From: Marinibacterium sp050389775
GTDB taxonomy: Bacteria; Pseudomonadota; Alphaproteobacteria; Rhodobacterales; Rhodobacteraceae
Reading direction: 5' to 3'
Length of the DNA: 64,000 bases
Assembly: GCF_050389775.1 (NCBI RefSeq)
Contig: NZ_CP177144.1
Span: 1,364,001 to 1,428,000, forward strand
The translations under genes and the position numbers were made by a program. Positions within the stretch are counted from its first letter, which is position 1. Every line of letters begins with the position of its first letter. Under the pieces are notes generated by a model, which saw nothing but the letters and a program-made list of their open reading frames with translations, was not told where the DNA came from and did no database searches. Shown one piece after another: positions 22,785 to 31,759 of this stretch.

Positions 22785-23825
22785 TCAGGGCGCGGCGACG
22801 TTCTGAAAGGCGGTGGACCAGAGGTCGAACAGGCTGGTCCGCCGGTTGGTATCCAGCGCAACCAGCAGGGCCGGGGACAGCGAGATGAACCGCCTGCTGC
22901 TGGCCGCCAGGCCGCTTTCGGCCCGGTCAAAGCTCGACAACAGCCCGGCCGCGGCCAGCAGGCCCCGGGCCTCGCTGCCCAGCAGGAATTCCAGCAGGCG
23001 GATGCCGGCCTCGCCATTGGGCGCATTGTCGGGGATCATGAAGCCGCGCGACAGGATCAGCGTGTAATCCTCGGGCAGGACCATGCCTAGCCCGGGCGGC
23101 GGATTGGCCCCGATGTAGGACCCCAGCACGTTGTAGGCCATGACAAACCGGCCCTCGGCCACGCCGCTGATGATCTCGGTCGAACAGCAGGTGGCCACGG
23201 CATCGACCCGGGCCAGACCTTCCAGCATCGAGCCAAAGGTCGTGGCCTCCAGGCTGTCGGAAAAGGCAAAGAGATAGCCCAGCCCCGAGGCCGAGATGTC
23301 ATAGGTGGCAATGCGACCACGGTAGAATTCCGGGCGCGAGCGCATGGCATCGAGAAGGGCGAACCGGTCGCGGGGGATGTCCTCGCCGGAAATCGCGGCG
23401 GTGTTATAGGCGATGACGGCCGGTTCGGTGGTCACGCCCCACAGCTCGTCGCGCCAGCGCCGGGCGGCGGGCAGGGCGGCGGTGGCCGGCGAGCGATAGC
23501 GGCGGGCGCAGGCCGCATTGACCAGCCAGACCAGGTGCTGCACGGCCGAGGACAGCACGGCATCGGCCGGCTGGCCCTGGCCCCGGCAGGCCGCGCGGCT
23601 GAGGTCGAACAGCGGGTTCGACCCCCATTGTTCATAGGTGATCGCCAGGTCGGGGTTCAGCGCGGCGAAGCGGTCGAGCACCGGCCGCAGGATGCGGATG
23701 TCGGTGGTCGAGCGCACCAGCATCGGCGTGTCGCCCTGGCCAAAGGTGGCCGTGGCCTCCTGGGCCAATGCAGGGGCGGTCAGGGGCATAAGGCAAAGAC
23801 AGATCAGGGCAATCAGGCGGGTCAC
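22785..23825 (-). CDS. Periplasmic extracellular solute-binding protein
   Basis: This 346-residue protein has a signal peptide (cleavage after ALAQ) and the fold pattern of family-1-like solute-binding proteins (TTDIRILRPVLDRFAALNPDLAITYEQWGS, then ELWGVTTEPAVIAYN). There is no ABC permease nearby. It is the third gene of an operon with a response regulator and histidine kinase, coupled to the kinase by ATGA. This arrangement suggests it presents ligand to the kinase rather than serving uptake; the role is an inference. Confidence 0.85.
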   Translation of the reverse strand: MTRLIALICLCLMPLTAPALAQEATATFGQGDTPMLVRSTTDIRILRPVLDRFAALNPDLAITYEQWGSNPLFDLSRAACRGQGQPADAVLSSAVQHLVWLVNAACARRYRSPATAALPAARRWRDELWGVTTEPAVIAYNTAAISGEDIPRDRFALLDAMRSRPEFYRGRIATYDISASGLGYLFAFSDSLEATTFGSMLEGLARVDAVATCCSTEIISGVAEGRFVMAYNVLGSYIGANPPPGLGMVLPEDYTLILSRGFMIPDNAPNGEAGIRLLEFLLGSEARGLLAAAGLLSSFDRAESGLAASSRRFISLSPALLVALDTNRRTSLFDLWSTAFQNVAAP

Positions 23826-25222
23826 GGGGCGCTGTCCTCGTCGCTTGGGGTGGGATCGCCGGGCAGGACCAGGGCGGTGCGAAACCCATCGGCCTCGCGG
23901 TCCATCGCCACGCGGCCGCCAAAGGCCCGGGCGACCGAGGCCACGATCGACAGGCCCAGCCCGGTGCCTTCCTCGCGCGTGCCGGTCGAGCGGTTGAACC
24001 GGTCGCCCAGGCGCTGGCCGATGGTCTCGTCGGGGCCCGCGCCGCTGTCGCGCACCCAGAGCACGGCCATGCCGGCTTCGTGCGAGGCGCCGATGCTGAC
24101 CGGCGGGCGGCCGTGTTTCAGCGCATTGGCCAGCAGGTTGCGCGCGGCCTCGCCCAGCGAGAAGGCATCGGCCCGGACCATCACGGGCCGGTCGCCGATC
24201 TGCAGCCGCACCTCGGCGCCGGGGGCCAGCAGGTCGTGATCGCGGCTTTCGATGATGTCCAGCGCCACCTCGCGCAGGTCGACCGACACGCGTGGGGCGC
24301 TGTCGGTGCGATGGATGACCATGGCCCGCGACAGCAGCTGGTCGAGCAGGGCGCCCAGCGACCGCGTGCGCGTCAGCAGCCGGTCGACGGCGCGGTCCCT
24401 GGCCTGGGGCGTGGCCGCGTCGCGGGCCGTTTCGGCCTGGACGCGGATCGCCGCTACCGGCGTCCGCAGCTGGTGGGCCGTGTCCGAAATCAGGTTGCGC
24501 ATGGCCTCGACCTGGGCGTCGATCCGGCCCATGAACCGGTTCATCGCGCCCAGCATCAGCTGCAATTCGCGGGGCAGGCGGTCGGCTTCCATCGGGGTCA
24601 GGTCGCGCGGATCGCGCCGGGCCAGGTCCTGGATCAGGGCTTCGAGCGGGTGCAGAGCCGAGCGCACCACCAGCCAGGACATGGCGATCAGCAGCAGGCC
24701 GGCCAGGGCCATCGGCCAGAGCGCATCGCCCATCAGCTGCCGGGTCATGGCCACCCGCGCCCGGCGGGTCTGGCCGACGATGACCTCGACCGAGCCCGAG
24801 AAATCGCGTTCGGCAAAGAGCCGCGAGACCCGGATGAACCGCGCGGCCTCGCCGTTCAGCGCGCCGTCCCAGTAGACGGGGCCGACGGATTGCGTGCGCG
24901 GGGCGGTCACTTCGGCGCTGTCGGTCAGGCCGGTGACGGTGCGCCCGCGGGAATCCCGGACGACGTAATAGACCCGGTCGTCGGGGGCCTGGGCCAGCAG
25001 TTGAAAGGCCGAGACGGGCAGGTCGACAAAGGGCGCGCCGTTGCGCAGGCGGATGGATTCGGCGATGTCGGTGGCCGCGCCCAGCAGGATGCGGTCATAG
25101 GATTGCCGCGCCGCCCGGCTGCCGTTCCACCAGGTTGCGCTGGTCACCATCACGGCGCCCAGCATCAGGATCAGAAGCACCGCGGCCAGGACCCGGACGG
25201 CCAGGCTGCGCGGTTCACTCAT
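23822..25222 (-). CDS. tctE: Sensor histidine kinase, TctE type
   Basis: This 466-residue inner-membrane kinase has two membrane helices (about 10-29 and 167-186) flanking a periplasmic sensor of about 135 residues. The phosphoacceptor is His250 in DTAHQLRTPVAAIR, followed by a complete ATPase domain: N box NLLANALKHG (362-371), G1 RDSGAGPDE (391-399) and G2 GTGLGLSI (419-426). The start overlaps the response regulator stop by eight bases (ATGAGTGA). Sitting opposite tctCBA, it presumably controls tricarboxylate uptake. Confidence 0.92.
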   Translation of the reverse strand: MSEPRSLAVRVLAAVLLILMLGAVMVTSATWWNGSRAARQSYDRILLGAATDIAESIRLRNGAPFVDLPVSAFQLLAQAPDDRVYYVVRDSRGRTVTGLTDSAEVTAPRTQSVGPVYWDGALNGEAARFIRVSRLFAERDFSGSVEVIVGQTRRARVAMTRQLMGDALWPMALAGLLLIAMSWLVVRSALHPLEALIQDLARRDPRDLTPMEADRLPRELQLMLGAMNRFMGRIDAQVEAMRNLISDTAHQLRTPVAAIRVQAETARDAATPQARDRAVDRLLTRTRSLGALLDQLLSRAMVIHRTDSAPRVSVDLREVALDIIESRDHDLLAPGAEVRLQIGDRPVMVRADAFSLGEAARNLLANALKHGRPPVSIGASHEAGMAVLWVRDSGAGPDETIGQRLGDRFNRSTGTREEGTGLGLSIVASVARAFGGRVAMDREADGFRTALVLPGDPTPSDEDSAP

Positions 25223-25886
25223 CGCGCCCGATCCGATACCCGACCCCCCGCCGCGTGGCGATCGACACGCCGCTGCCGGCAAATTTCTTGCGCAGCCGGG
25301 CGATGTAGAGCTCGATGGCATTGACCCCGACATCGGTGTCCTCGAACCCGTAGAGGCTGTCGTAAAGGCGCTCTTTCGACAGGAACTGGCCCTGGTGGCG
25401 GATCAGCGCATCCAGCAGGGCAGCCTCGCGCCGGGTCAGGTCCAGCCGGCGGCCGTCCAGCAGGGCGCTGCGATCCTTGGGCGCATAGCTCAGCCCGCCC
25501 AGCTGGATCTGTTCCTCCTTTCGGTCGGCCTCGCGCCGGACAAGCGCGCGCAGCCGGGCCTCCAGCTCGCGCTGGTCAAAGGGTTTGCCCAGGTAATCAT
25601 CCGCGCCCTGGTCCAGCGCTTCGACCCGGTCGTCGACCGAGGCCAGGGCCGTCAGCATCAGCACCGGGGTGCGGTCGGCGGCCGCGCGCATCTCGCGCAG
25701 CAGCGACAGGCCCGAGCCGTCGGGCAGGTTGATGTCCAGGATCACGGCATCGTAGCGCTGCACGGCGCGGGCATCGCGGGCGTCCTCGATGCTGGGGGCC
25801 AGGTCGCAGACCACCCCGGAGCGGGCCAGGTGGGCGATGACCCCTTCGGCCAGGTCGTCGGCGTCTTCCACCATCAGAATGCGCAT
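25215..25886 (-). CDS. tctD: OmpR-type response regulator, TctD type
   Basis: This 223-residue protein has a receiver domain (phospho-acceptor Asp51 in VILDINLPDGSGL) and a C-terminal winged helix of the OmpR class (SALLDGRRLDLTRREAALLDALI through TRRGVGYRIG). It is first in a minus-strand operon with the kinase and a solute-binding protein. It is expected to activate the divergent tctCBA genes from the shared intergenic region, which has tandem TGACAGG repeats. Confidence 0.93.
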   Translation of the reverse strand: MRILMVEDADDLAEGVIAHLARSGVVCDLAPSIEDARDARAVQRYDAVILDINLPDGSGLSLLREMRAAADRTPVLMLTALASVDDRVEALDQGADDYLGKPFDQRELEARLRALVRREADRKEEQIQLGGLSYAPKDRSALLDGRRLDLTRREAALLDALIRHQGQFLSKERLYDSLYGFEDTDVGVNAIELYIARLRKKFAGSGVSIATRRGVGYRIGRDE

Positions 25887-25958
25887 GGGGATCCCGTTCT
25901 TCGCTGGTTCTTCGCCCGGTCACCGGCGGACCGGGCCGGGGCGAAACTGTCGGCTGGC

Positions 25959-25981
25959 TGACAGGTTCATGACAGGAACCT
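25959..25981. promoter_or_regulatory. Tandem TGACAGG repeats between tctD and tctC
   Basis: TGACAGG occurs at 25959-25965 and 25970-25976, 11 bases apart, and the same stretch includes AGGTTC/GAACCT as an inverted pair. OmpR-type regulators often bind two direct repeats one helical turn apart, so this is a good candidate site for TctD. The link is an inference. Confidence 0.5.
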
Positions 25982-26082
25982 TGGTTACACAAGATCGACT
26001 CCGCTGGGAAGTGGCCGAGGCCCAAGCCTCGCGGGGGGAAATGCCGGCGCAGAGAGCCGGCATGATCTGAGGAGAGGAACAC

Positions 26083-27060
26083 ATGACATTTACCGCAACC
26101 CGCGGCGCCCTGGCCGCCGTTGTCCTGTCGCTGTCGGCCTTTGCCGCATCGGCCCAGGAAAACCCCGAATGCATCGCGCCGGCCAACCCGGGCGGTGGCT
26201 GGGACTTTACCTGCCGCCAGGTCGGCAAGTCGCTGCAGGACCTGGGCCTGATCGAAAAGACCATGCAGGTCGTTAACCTGGCCGGTGGTGGCGGGGGCGT
26301 GGCCTTTGCCGAGGTCGTCAACAAGCGCAATGACAGCAACGACCTGATCGTGGCCGCATCGTCGGCGACGGCGACCCGCCTGGCCCAGGGTGCATACCCG
26401 GGCAACACGATGGACCAGGTCCGCTGGCTGGCCTCGATCGGTGCCGATTACGGCGTGATCGCCGTGGCCGCCGACAGCGAGATCGAAACCCTGCCGCAGC
26501 TGCTGGACGCCATCAAGGAAGACCCGCGGTCGACCTCGGTTGCCGGCGGTTCGGCCGTGGGCGGCTGGGACCACCTCAAGGTGCTCATCGCGGCCAATGC
26601 CTATGGCATCGAAGACGTGCGCGCGGTCAAGTACATCGCCTTCGACGGTGGCGGCGAGGCCGTGACCCAGCTGCTGGCCGGTTCGGTCCAGGCCTTCACC
26701 GGCGACATTTCCGAAGCCAAGGGCTTTGTCGACAGCGGTGACATCAAGGTCATCGCCGTGCTGGCACCCGAGCGGCTGGAGGGCGAATTCGCCGATTTCC
26801 CGACCGCCAAGGAGCAGGGCATCGACGCGATCGGCGCCAACTGGCGCGGGTTCTACGCCCCCGGCGGCATGACCGACGAAGCCTATGACGCCTGGGTGTC
26901 CAAGGTCGGCGATCTCTATGCCTCGGACGAATGGAAAGAGGTCATGGCCGCAAACGGCCTGGCCCCGCTGGACCTGCAGGGCGCGGATTTCCAGAAATTC
27001 GTCGAGGATTCGGTTGCCCAGATCCAGTCGATTTCGCGCGAGATCGGCATCATCAAGTAA
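26083..27060 (+). CDS. tctC: Tripartite tricarboxylate transporter substrate-binding protein
   Basis: This 325-residue periplasmic protein captures a tricarboxylate-like solute and delivers it to the TctAB membrane complex. It has a clear signal peptide (cleavage after ASAQ near residue 25) and family motifs: CIAPANPGGGWDFTCR, VVNLAGGGGGVAF, and GGWDHLKVL before FDGGGEA. GAGGAGAGG precedes the ATG. It is first in the tctCBA operon, transcribed away from its two-component system. Confidence 0.96.
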   Translation: MTFTATRGALAAVVLSLSAFAASAQENPECIAPANPGGGWDFTCRQVGKSLQDLGLIEKTMQVVNLAGGGGGVAFAEVVNKRNDSNDLIVAASSATATRLAQGAYPGNTMDQVRWLASIGADYGVIAVAADSEIETLPQLLDAIKEDPRSTSVAGGSAVGGWDHLKVLIAANAYGIEDVRAVKYIAFDGGGEAVTQLLAGSVQAFTGDISEAKGFVDSGDIKVIAVLAPERLEGEFADFPTAKEQGIDAIGANWRGFYAPGGMTDEAYDAWVSKVGDLYASDEWKEVMAANGLAPLDLQGADFQKFVEDSVAQIQSISREIGIIK

Positions 27061-27141
27061 GCCTGTCGAGCGGCTTTCTACCGGGCGTCGTGCGCAAGCG
27101 CGGCGCCCCACCTTACACTGACACCCGAAAAGGAGATTGCC

Positions 27142-27573
27142 ATGAGCGATCGCATCTTCGGGGTCGTCGGCATTCTCCTCGCTATCGGTTACGCAATCGC
27201 TGCCCTGGCGATCGAGGAAAGCTTCCTGTCGGATGCCGTCGGCCCAAAGGCCTTTCCCCTGATCATTGCATCCATCCTGGGCCTGTCCAGCCTGGTCATC
27301 GCGCTGCGCCCCGATGCAGAACCCGAATGGCCGGCCCTGGGCCGTTTCGTCGAGGTCGCGGCCTCGGTCGTGGTGCTGATCCTCTATGCCGAACTTCTGC
27401 CCGTGGCCGGGTTCGTCGTCGCAACGGCATTCGCCGCGGCCTACCTGGCCTGGCGGCTGGGATCGTCGCCGCTTGAATCGGTGGCCGTGGGCATCGGCAC
27501 GTCGGTCGGCATCTATGTCATCTTCCACCTGGTTCTGGGCCTGTCGCTGGCCCGGGGTCCGCTGGGCTTCTAG
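27142..27573 (+). CDS. tctB: Tripartite tricarboxylate transporter small membrane subunit
   Basis: This 143-residue protein has four hydrophobic helices (about 6-22, 35-53, 70-100 and 118-137), as expected of the small TctB subunit that pairs with TctA. AAAGGAG lies before the ATG. It sits between tctC and tctA, nine bases before the latter. Confidence 0.93.
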   Translation: MSDRIFGVVGILLAIGYAIAALAIEESFLSDAVGPKAFPLIIASILGLSSLVIALRPDAEPEWPALGRFVEVAASVVVLILYAELLPVAGFVVATAFAAAYLAWRLGSSPLESVAVGIGTSVGIYVIFHLVLGLSLARGPLGF

Positions 27574-27582
27574 GAGGGCGGA

Positions 27583-29121
27583 ATGGACCTTTTTGCATCT
27601 CTGGGCGACGGGTTCGCCATTGCACTGACCTGGCAGAACCTGCTGCTGGCTCTGCTGGGCTGTTTCCTCGGCACGATCATGGGCGCGCTGCCCGGGCTTG
27701 GCCCGTCGAACGGCGTGGCGATCCTGATCCCGCTGGCCTTCACCATGGGGCTGGGCGCGACGCCTTCGCTGATCCTGCTGACCTCGGTCTATTACGGGGC
27801 GATGTACGGCGGGCGGATCTCGTCCATCCTGCTGAACATTCCCGGTGACGAGCCGGCGATGATGACCTGTCTCGACGGGCACCCGATGGCCAAGAAGGGC
27901 CTGGCGGGCGAAGCCCTGTCGCTGTCGGGCATCGCGTCCTTCATCGGCGCCTTTCTGGCGACCTGGGGCCTGATCCTGCTGGCCCCGCAGCTGGTCAAGA
28001 TCGCGCTGCTCTTCGGCCCGGCCGAGTATTTCGCGCTGTTTGCCCTGGCCTTCATGACCCTGGGCGGCGTGTCGTCGACCAACCAGGCGAAATCGGCCTT
28101 TGCGGCGGCGCTTGGCCTGGGGCTGGCGACCATCGGTGTCGACACCCAGACCGGCGTGCCGCGGTTCACCTTCGGCGAGGTCCATCTCTATGACGGGCTG
28201 GATTTCCTCGTGGCGATCGTCGGTCTTTTCGCCCTGTCCGAGGTGTTCATCTTCCTCGAACATCGCCATGGCGGATCGGATGCCGATGGGCAGAAGATCA
28301 AGGTCGGCAAGCTCTACCCGCCGCTGTCGATGATCCGCGAGACCACCCCGACCATGCTGCGGACCTCGGTCCTGGGCTTCATCGCCGGGGTTCTGCCGGG
28401 GGCGGGCGCCTCGCTGGGGTCGTTCATTTCCTATTCGATGGAAAAGCGGCTGGTCGACAAGGACGGCACTTTTGGCACCGGTGATCCGCGTGGCGTGGCC
28501 GCGCCCGAGGCCGGCAACAATGCCGCGGCCGGTGGCGCCCTGGTGCCGATGCTGGCGCTCGGCGTGCCCGGATCGGGGACCACGGCCGTTCTGCTGGCGG
28601 TTCTGCTGGCGCTGAACATCACCCCGGGGCCGCTGCTCTTCACGCAGAACCCGGATGTTGTCTGGGGCCTGATCGCGGCGCTCTTCATCGCCAACTTCAT
28701 GCTGCTGGCGATGAATATCCCGATGGTCGGCCTGTTCACCCGCGTGCTGATGATCCCCTCGCGGATCCTGATGCCGATCGTGGCGATGGTCAGCTTTGTC
28801 GGGATCTATGGCATCTCGGGCTCGACCTTTGATCTGCTGGTGATGATCGGCTTCGGCGTGATGGGCTGGGTGCTGCGCAAGCTGGACGTGCCGCTGGTCC
28901 CGATCATCCTGGGCACGCTGCTGGGCAATTCGATGGAAAACAACCTGCGTCGCGCGGTGACCATCGACAACGGCAATTGGTGGACGCTGGTCGACAGCCC
29001 CCTGTCCATCGGGCTCTGGGCCATCGCGATCATCGGCTTCCTGCTGCCGCTCCTGATCGGGGGCAAGGTGCGCAAGGGCATGAAACAGCGCCGCGACGAA
29101 GAAGGCTCGATCACCGACTGA
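27583..29121 (+). CDS. tctA: Tripartite tricarboxylate transporter large permease subunit
   Basis: This 512-residue protein is the main permease, with about twelve membrane helices. Family signatures include GTIMGALPGLGPSNGVAILIP near the N-terminus, the YYGAMYGGRISSILLNIPG segment, and the repeated GVLPGAGASLGSFISY half. Transport is driven by an ion gradient. GGAGGG sits in the stop region of tctB. A hairpin terminator follows the stop. Confidence 0.96.
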   Translation: MDLFASLGDGFAIALTWQNLLLALLGCFLGTIMGALPGLGPSNGVAILIPLAFTMGLGATPSLILLTSVYYGAMYGGRISSILLNIPGDEPAMMTCLDGHPMAKKGLAGEALSLSGIASFIGAFLATWGLILLAPQLVKIALLFGPAEYFALFALAFMTLGGVSSTNQAKSAFAAALGLGLATIGVDTQTGVPRFTFGEVHLYDGLDFLVAIVGLFALSEVFIFLEHRHGGSDADGQKIKVGKLYPPLSMIRETTPTMLRTSVLGFIAGVLPGAGASLGSFISYSMEKRLVDKDGTFGTGDPRGVAAPEAGNNAAAGGALVPMLALGVPGSGTTAVLLAVLLALNITPGPLLFTQNPDVVWGLIAALFIANFMLLAMNIPMVGLFTRVLMIPSRILMPIVAMVSFVGIYGISGSTFDLLVMIGFGVMGWVLRKLDVPLVPIILGTLLGNSMENNLRRAVTIDNGNWWTLVDSPLSIGLWAIAIIGFLLPLLIGGKVRKGMKQRRDEEGSITD

Positions 29122-29160
29122 GTTTGCTCGGCGGGCCCATTTTTCGGCCCGCAACAAGGA

Positions 29161-29198
29161 AGGCCGCGCGTTCCGCAAGGACGCGCGGCCTATTTCGT
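29161..29198 (+). terminator. Terminator between convergent tctA and chemoreceptor genes
   Basis: AGGCCGCGCGT and ACGCGCGGCCT form an 11-bp perfect stem followed by ATTTCGTTT. A second GCGGGCC/GGCCCGC hairpin precedes it. It ends the tctCBA transcript. Confidence 0.75.
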
Positions 29199-29283
29199 TT
29201 GCGAGGTGACGGCCAAGCAACAGGACCAGCATCCGGGGCGTTAAGGCCAGCGCCAGGATCCGTCCAAAGGCCGACACGCCGGG

Positions 29284-31059
29284 TCAGGCGGCGAAGCTGC
29301 CCGAGCCGAAATCCGATCCGGCGCCGGTGCCGGCCCCGGTCTTGAAGCGCGACACCAGGTCGGTCAACTCGCGCGATTCGGCTTTCAGCGTATGGGTTGC
29401 GGCGGTTGCCTCCTCGACCATGGCCGCGTTCTGCTGGGTCGCGCTGTCCAACTGGTTCATCCCCGCCGTGATTTCGCTCAGACCCTCCGATTGCTCGCGC
29501 GCCGAGGTTGCGATGCCGGTGATATGGCGCGAGATCTCGTTGACCTGCGAGACGATCGAGCTCAGCGCTTCGCCCGTGCGTCCGACCAGCGACACGCCCC
29601 GTTCCACCTGTTGCGACGCGCCGCCGATCAGCGACTTGATCTCCAGCGCCGCTTCGGAGGACCGTTGGGCCAGGGCGCGGACCTCGGTGGCAACAACGGC
29701 AAAGCCCTTGCCCGCCTCGCCGGCCCGCGCGGCCTCGACCCCGGCATTGAGCGCCAGCAGGTTGGTCTGAAAGGCGATGTCGTCGATCACCGCGATGATC
29801 TGCTGGATCTGGTTGGAGCTGGTCTCGATCTCGGTCATGGCATCGACCGCGTCGCGCACAACCTCGCCGGACCGATCCGCATCGGACCGGGCCTCGAGGA
29901 CGATGCCCTCGACCTCCTTGGCCCCATCCGCCGCGGCCTTGATCGAGGTCGTCAGCTCGTCCAGCGCCGCGACTGCCTCTTCCAATGTTGCCGCCTGGGA
30001 TTCGGTGCGGCTGGAGAGATCGTCGGAGGCGCGGCTGATGTCCTCGGCGCCGTTCAGGATGCTCTGCGCATTGTCCCGCACCGTGATCATCGCCTGTTGC
30101 AGCCCCTGGAGGGTCTGGTTGAAATGCTGACGCAGCGGTTCGTATTCCTCGCCGAAGGCGTTCTGGATCGCGCAGGTCAGATCGCCCTCGGCCAGGGCTT
30201 CGAGCCCCTTGCTGATGGCCATCACGGCCGCCTGCTGGGCCTCTTGCTGGCGGGCGATCTGGTCATTGGCCGCCTCGGCCCGGGCCGCCGCCTCGCGGGC
30301 GATGGAATCGGCCTCCTGCGCCTTGAGCAGTTTCTGGCGCTGGTCTTCCAGCGCGCGGGCAATGCGCCCGACCTCGTCGCCCTTGTCGACATGCGGGACC
30401 GTGACGTCGAGATCACCGTCGGACACCCGCATCATCAGCCCGGTCACATCGCCCAGGGGCCGCGACACCCAGCGCCGCATCAGCCAGGCCGTGATCGTCA
30501 GGCTGACCGCCAGGATGGCCAGCGAGGTCATCCAGGACTTGCGCGTCTCGGCCTGCATCGCCGCACGCATCGGCGCGATGGTCCAGGCGCTGGTGACCAC
30601 GCCGACCACCGTGTTGTCGGCCCCCATGGTCACCGGGATGGCCATGCGGAAGCCCGAGGTATCCATCTGCACCGCGCCGGTGGTCCGCGCCTCTTCGGCC
30701 AGCGCATCCAACGCCCGGGCCGTCTCGCCGGGCAGGGTGCCGCTTTCGACCACGCCGGCGCCTTCGCCATCGAAGGCACGCATGCCGATCAGCGTTTCGG
30801 CATTCGCGGCCTGAAGGCTTTCGAACCCGGCCAGGATCTTGTCATGCTTGCCGAAACGCAGGGCCCCGGCGGCATTGGCGGCCAGGCCCTCTGTGGCGAG
30901 ATGGGCATGATCCAGCAGCTGTTCCTCGGACATGCGATGGATCAGCCGGGAGGACTGGACCGACATGATCACGGTCACGGTGGCGGCACTGACCAGCACC
31001 AGCAGCAGGGCCTTCACGAAGATCGGCATGCCGGCCAGTCGTTTCTTCTGAAGTGTCAT
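29284..31059 (-). CDS. Methyl-accepting chemotaxis protein
   Basis: This 591-residue transmembrane chemoreceptor has membrane helices near 13-33 and 176-195, a periplasmic sensor between them, a HAMP domain (about 196-250), a second HAMP-like segment (about 275-330), and the signalling domain. The conserved hairpin tip that docks CheA/CheW is intact (DDIAFQTNLLALNAGVEAAR, then AGEAGKGFAVVATEVRALA). The C-terminus ends in a Gly/Ser tail rather than the CheR-binding pentapeptide. It is 19 bases downstream of a small exported sensor gene, with which it forms an operon. Confidence 0.95.
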   Translation of the reverse strand: MTLQKKRLAGMPIFVKALLLVLVSAATVTVIMSVQSSRLIHRMSEEQLLDHAHLATEGLAANAAGALRFGKHDKILAGFESLQAANAETLIGMRAFDGEGAGVVESGTLPGETARALDALAEEARTTGAVQMDTSGFRMAIPVTMGADNTVVGVVTSAWTIAPMRAAMQAETRKSWMTSLAILAVSLTITAWLMRRWVSRPLGDVTGLMMRVSDGDLDVTVPHVDKGDEVGRIARALEDQRQKLLKAQEADSIAREAAARAEAANDQIARQQEAQQAAVMAISKGLEALAEGDLTCAIQNAFGEEYEPLRQHFNQTLQGLQQAMITVRDNAQSILNGAEDISRASDDLSSRTESQAATLEEAVAALDELTTSIKAAADGAKEVEGIVLEARSDADRSGEVVRDAVDAMTEIETSSNQIQQIIAVIDDIAFQTNLLALNAGVEAARAGEAGKGFAVVATEVRALAQRSSEAALEIKSLIGGASQQVERGVSLVGRTGEALSSIVSQVNEISRHITGIATSAREQSEGLSEITAGMNQLDSATQQNAAMVEEATAATHTLKAESRELTDLVSRFKTGAGTGAGSDFGSGSFAA

Positions 31060-31078
31060 CGTCCAATCCTCCGACAGG

Positions 31079-31648
31079 TCACATCAGCGCTTCGGCATTC
31101 ACGCCAACGGTCATCGCGCCGACGACCTCGCCGGTGTCGCCATCGACCAGCGGAATCGAGATCTGGCCCTGGTAGATCTGGGCGGATTCATCGAATTCGA
31201 CATCGCCGATATGCACCGCCGATGCGCCATGGGGATAGGTTTCGGTGAACTTCGCCTCGTCGCCCTGCCACATGTCCGAGGTCGCGCTGGAGGCCGCGAC
31301 GTTCAGCCCGTGTTCGTCCATGATGAAGATCTCGGTGATCGCGCCTCCGGCCTCGCCCATCCGCTCGCGCAGGAAGTCGGCGGCCGAATTGTTCAGCACG
31401 GGCGTGATCGTCGGCGTGTCGCTGGCGCCGATCTCGGCCCGCCAGGCGCGATCCAGGTCGTCGATCTGGGCGCCGGTCAGCCCGGCATGTCGCGTGTTCT
31501 GGGCCCGCACCGCCGCGATCAGGATCGGGTCGCTGGCCCAGGGCCGGATCTCGACCTCGAGGAAATCGTGCATGATGGGGGTGAATTCATCGGCCAGCGC
31601 GGGCAGGCCGAACGCGGCCAGGATGGCCGCGATGGAAAAGAGTCGCAT
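31079..31648 (-). CDS. Periplasmic cache-like sensor protein
   Basis: This 189-residue protein has a signal peptide (MRLFSIAAILAAFGLPALA). The mature domain resembles a PDC/Cache sensor: ITEIFIMDEHGLNVAASSATSDMWQGDEAKF, then QISIPLVDGDTGEVVGAMTVGVN. It lacks membrane helices beyond the signal. Located just upstream of the chemoreceptor, it likely binds a small molecule in the periplasm and informs the receptor; this pairing is an inference from context. Confidence 0.75.
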   Translation of the reverse strand: MRLFSIAAILAAFGLPALADEFTPIMHDFLEVEIRPWASDPILIAAVRAQNTRHAGLTGAQIDDLDRAWRAEIGASDTPTITPVLNNSAADFLRERMGEAGGAITEIFIMDEHGLNVAASSATSDMWQGDEAKFTETYPHGASAVHIGDVEFDESAQIYQGQISIPLVDGDTGEVVGAMTVGVNAEALM

Positions 31649-31759
31649 ATGCTGGAAACCTCCGTCGCATGCTTCAGCACCCGAGGCATATCCGCGAAGT
31701 CCTGCGACCTTCTTAACGCGCGCATTTTAATGACCCGGCCGCGCGCCCCGGGTGCGGGA

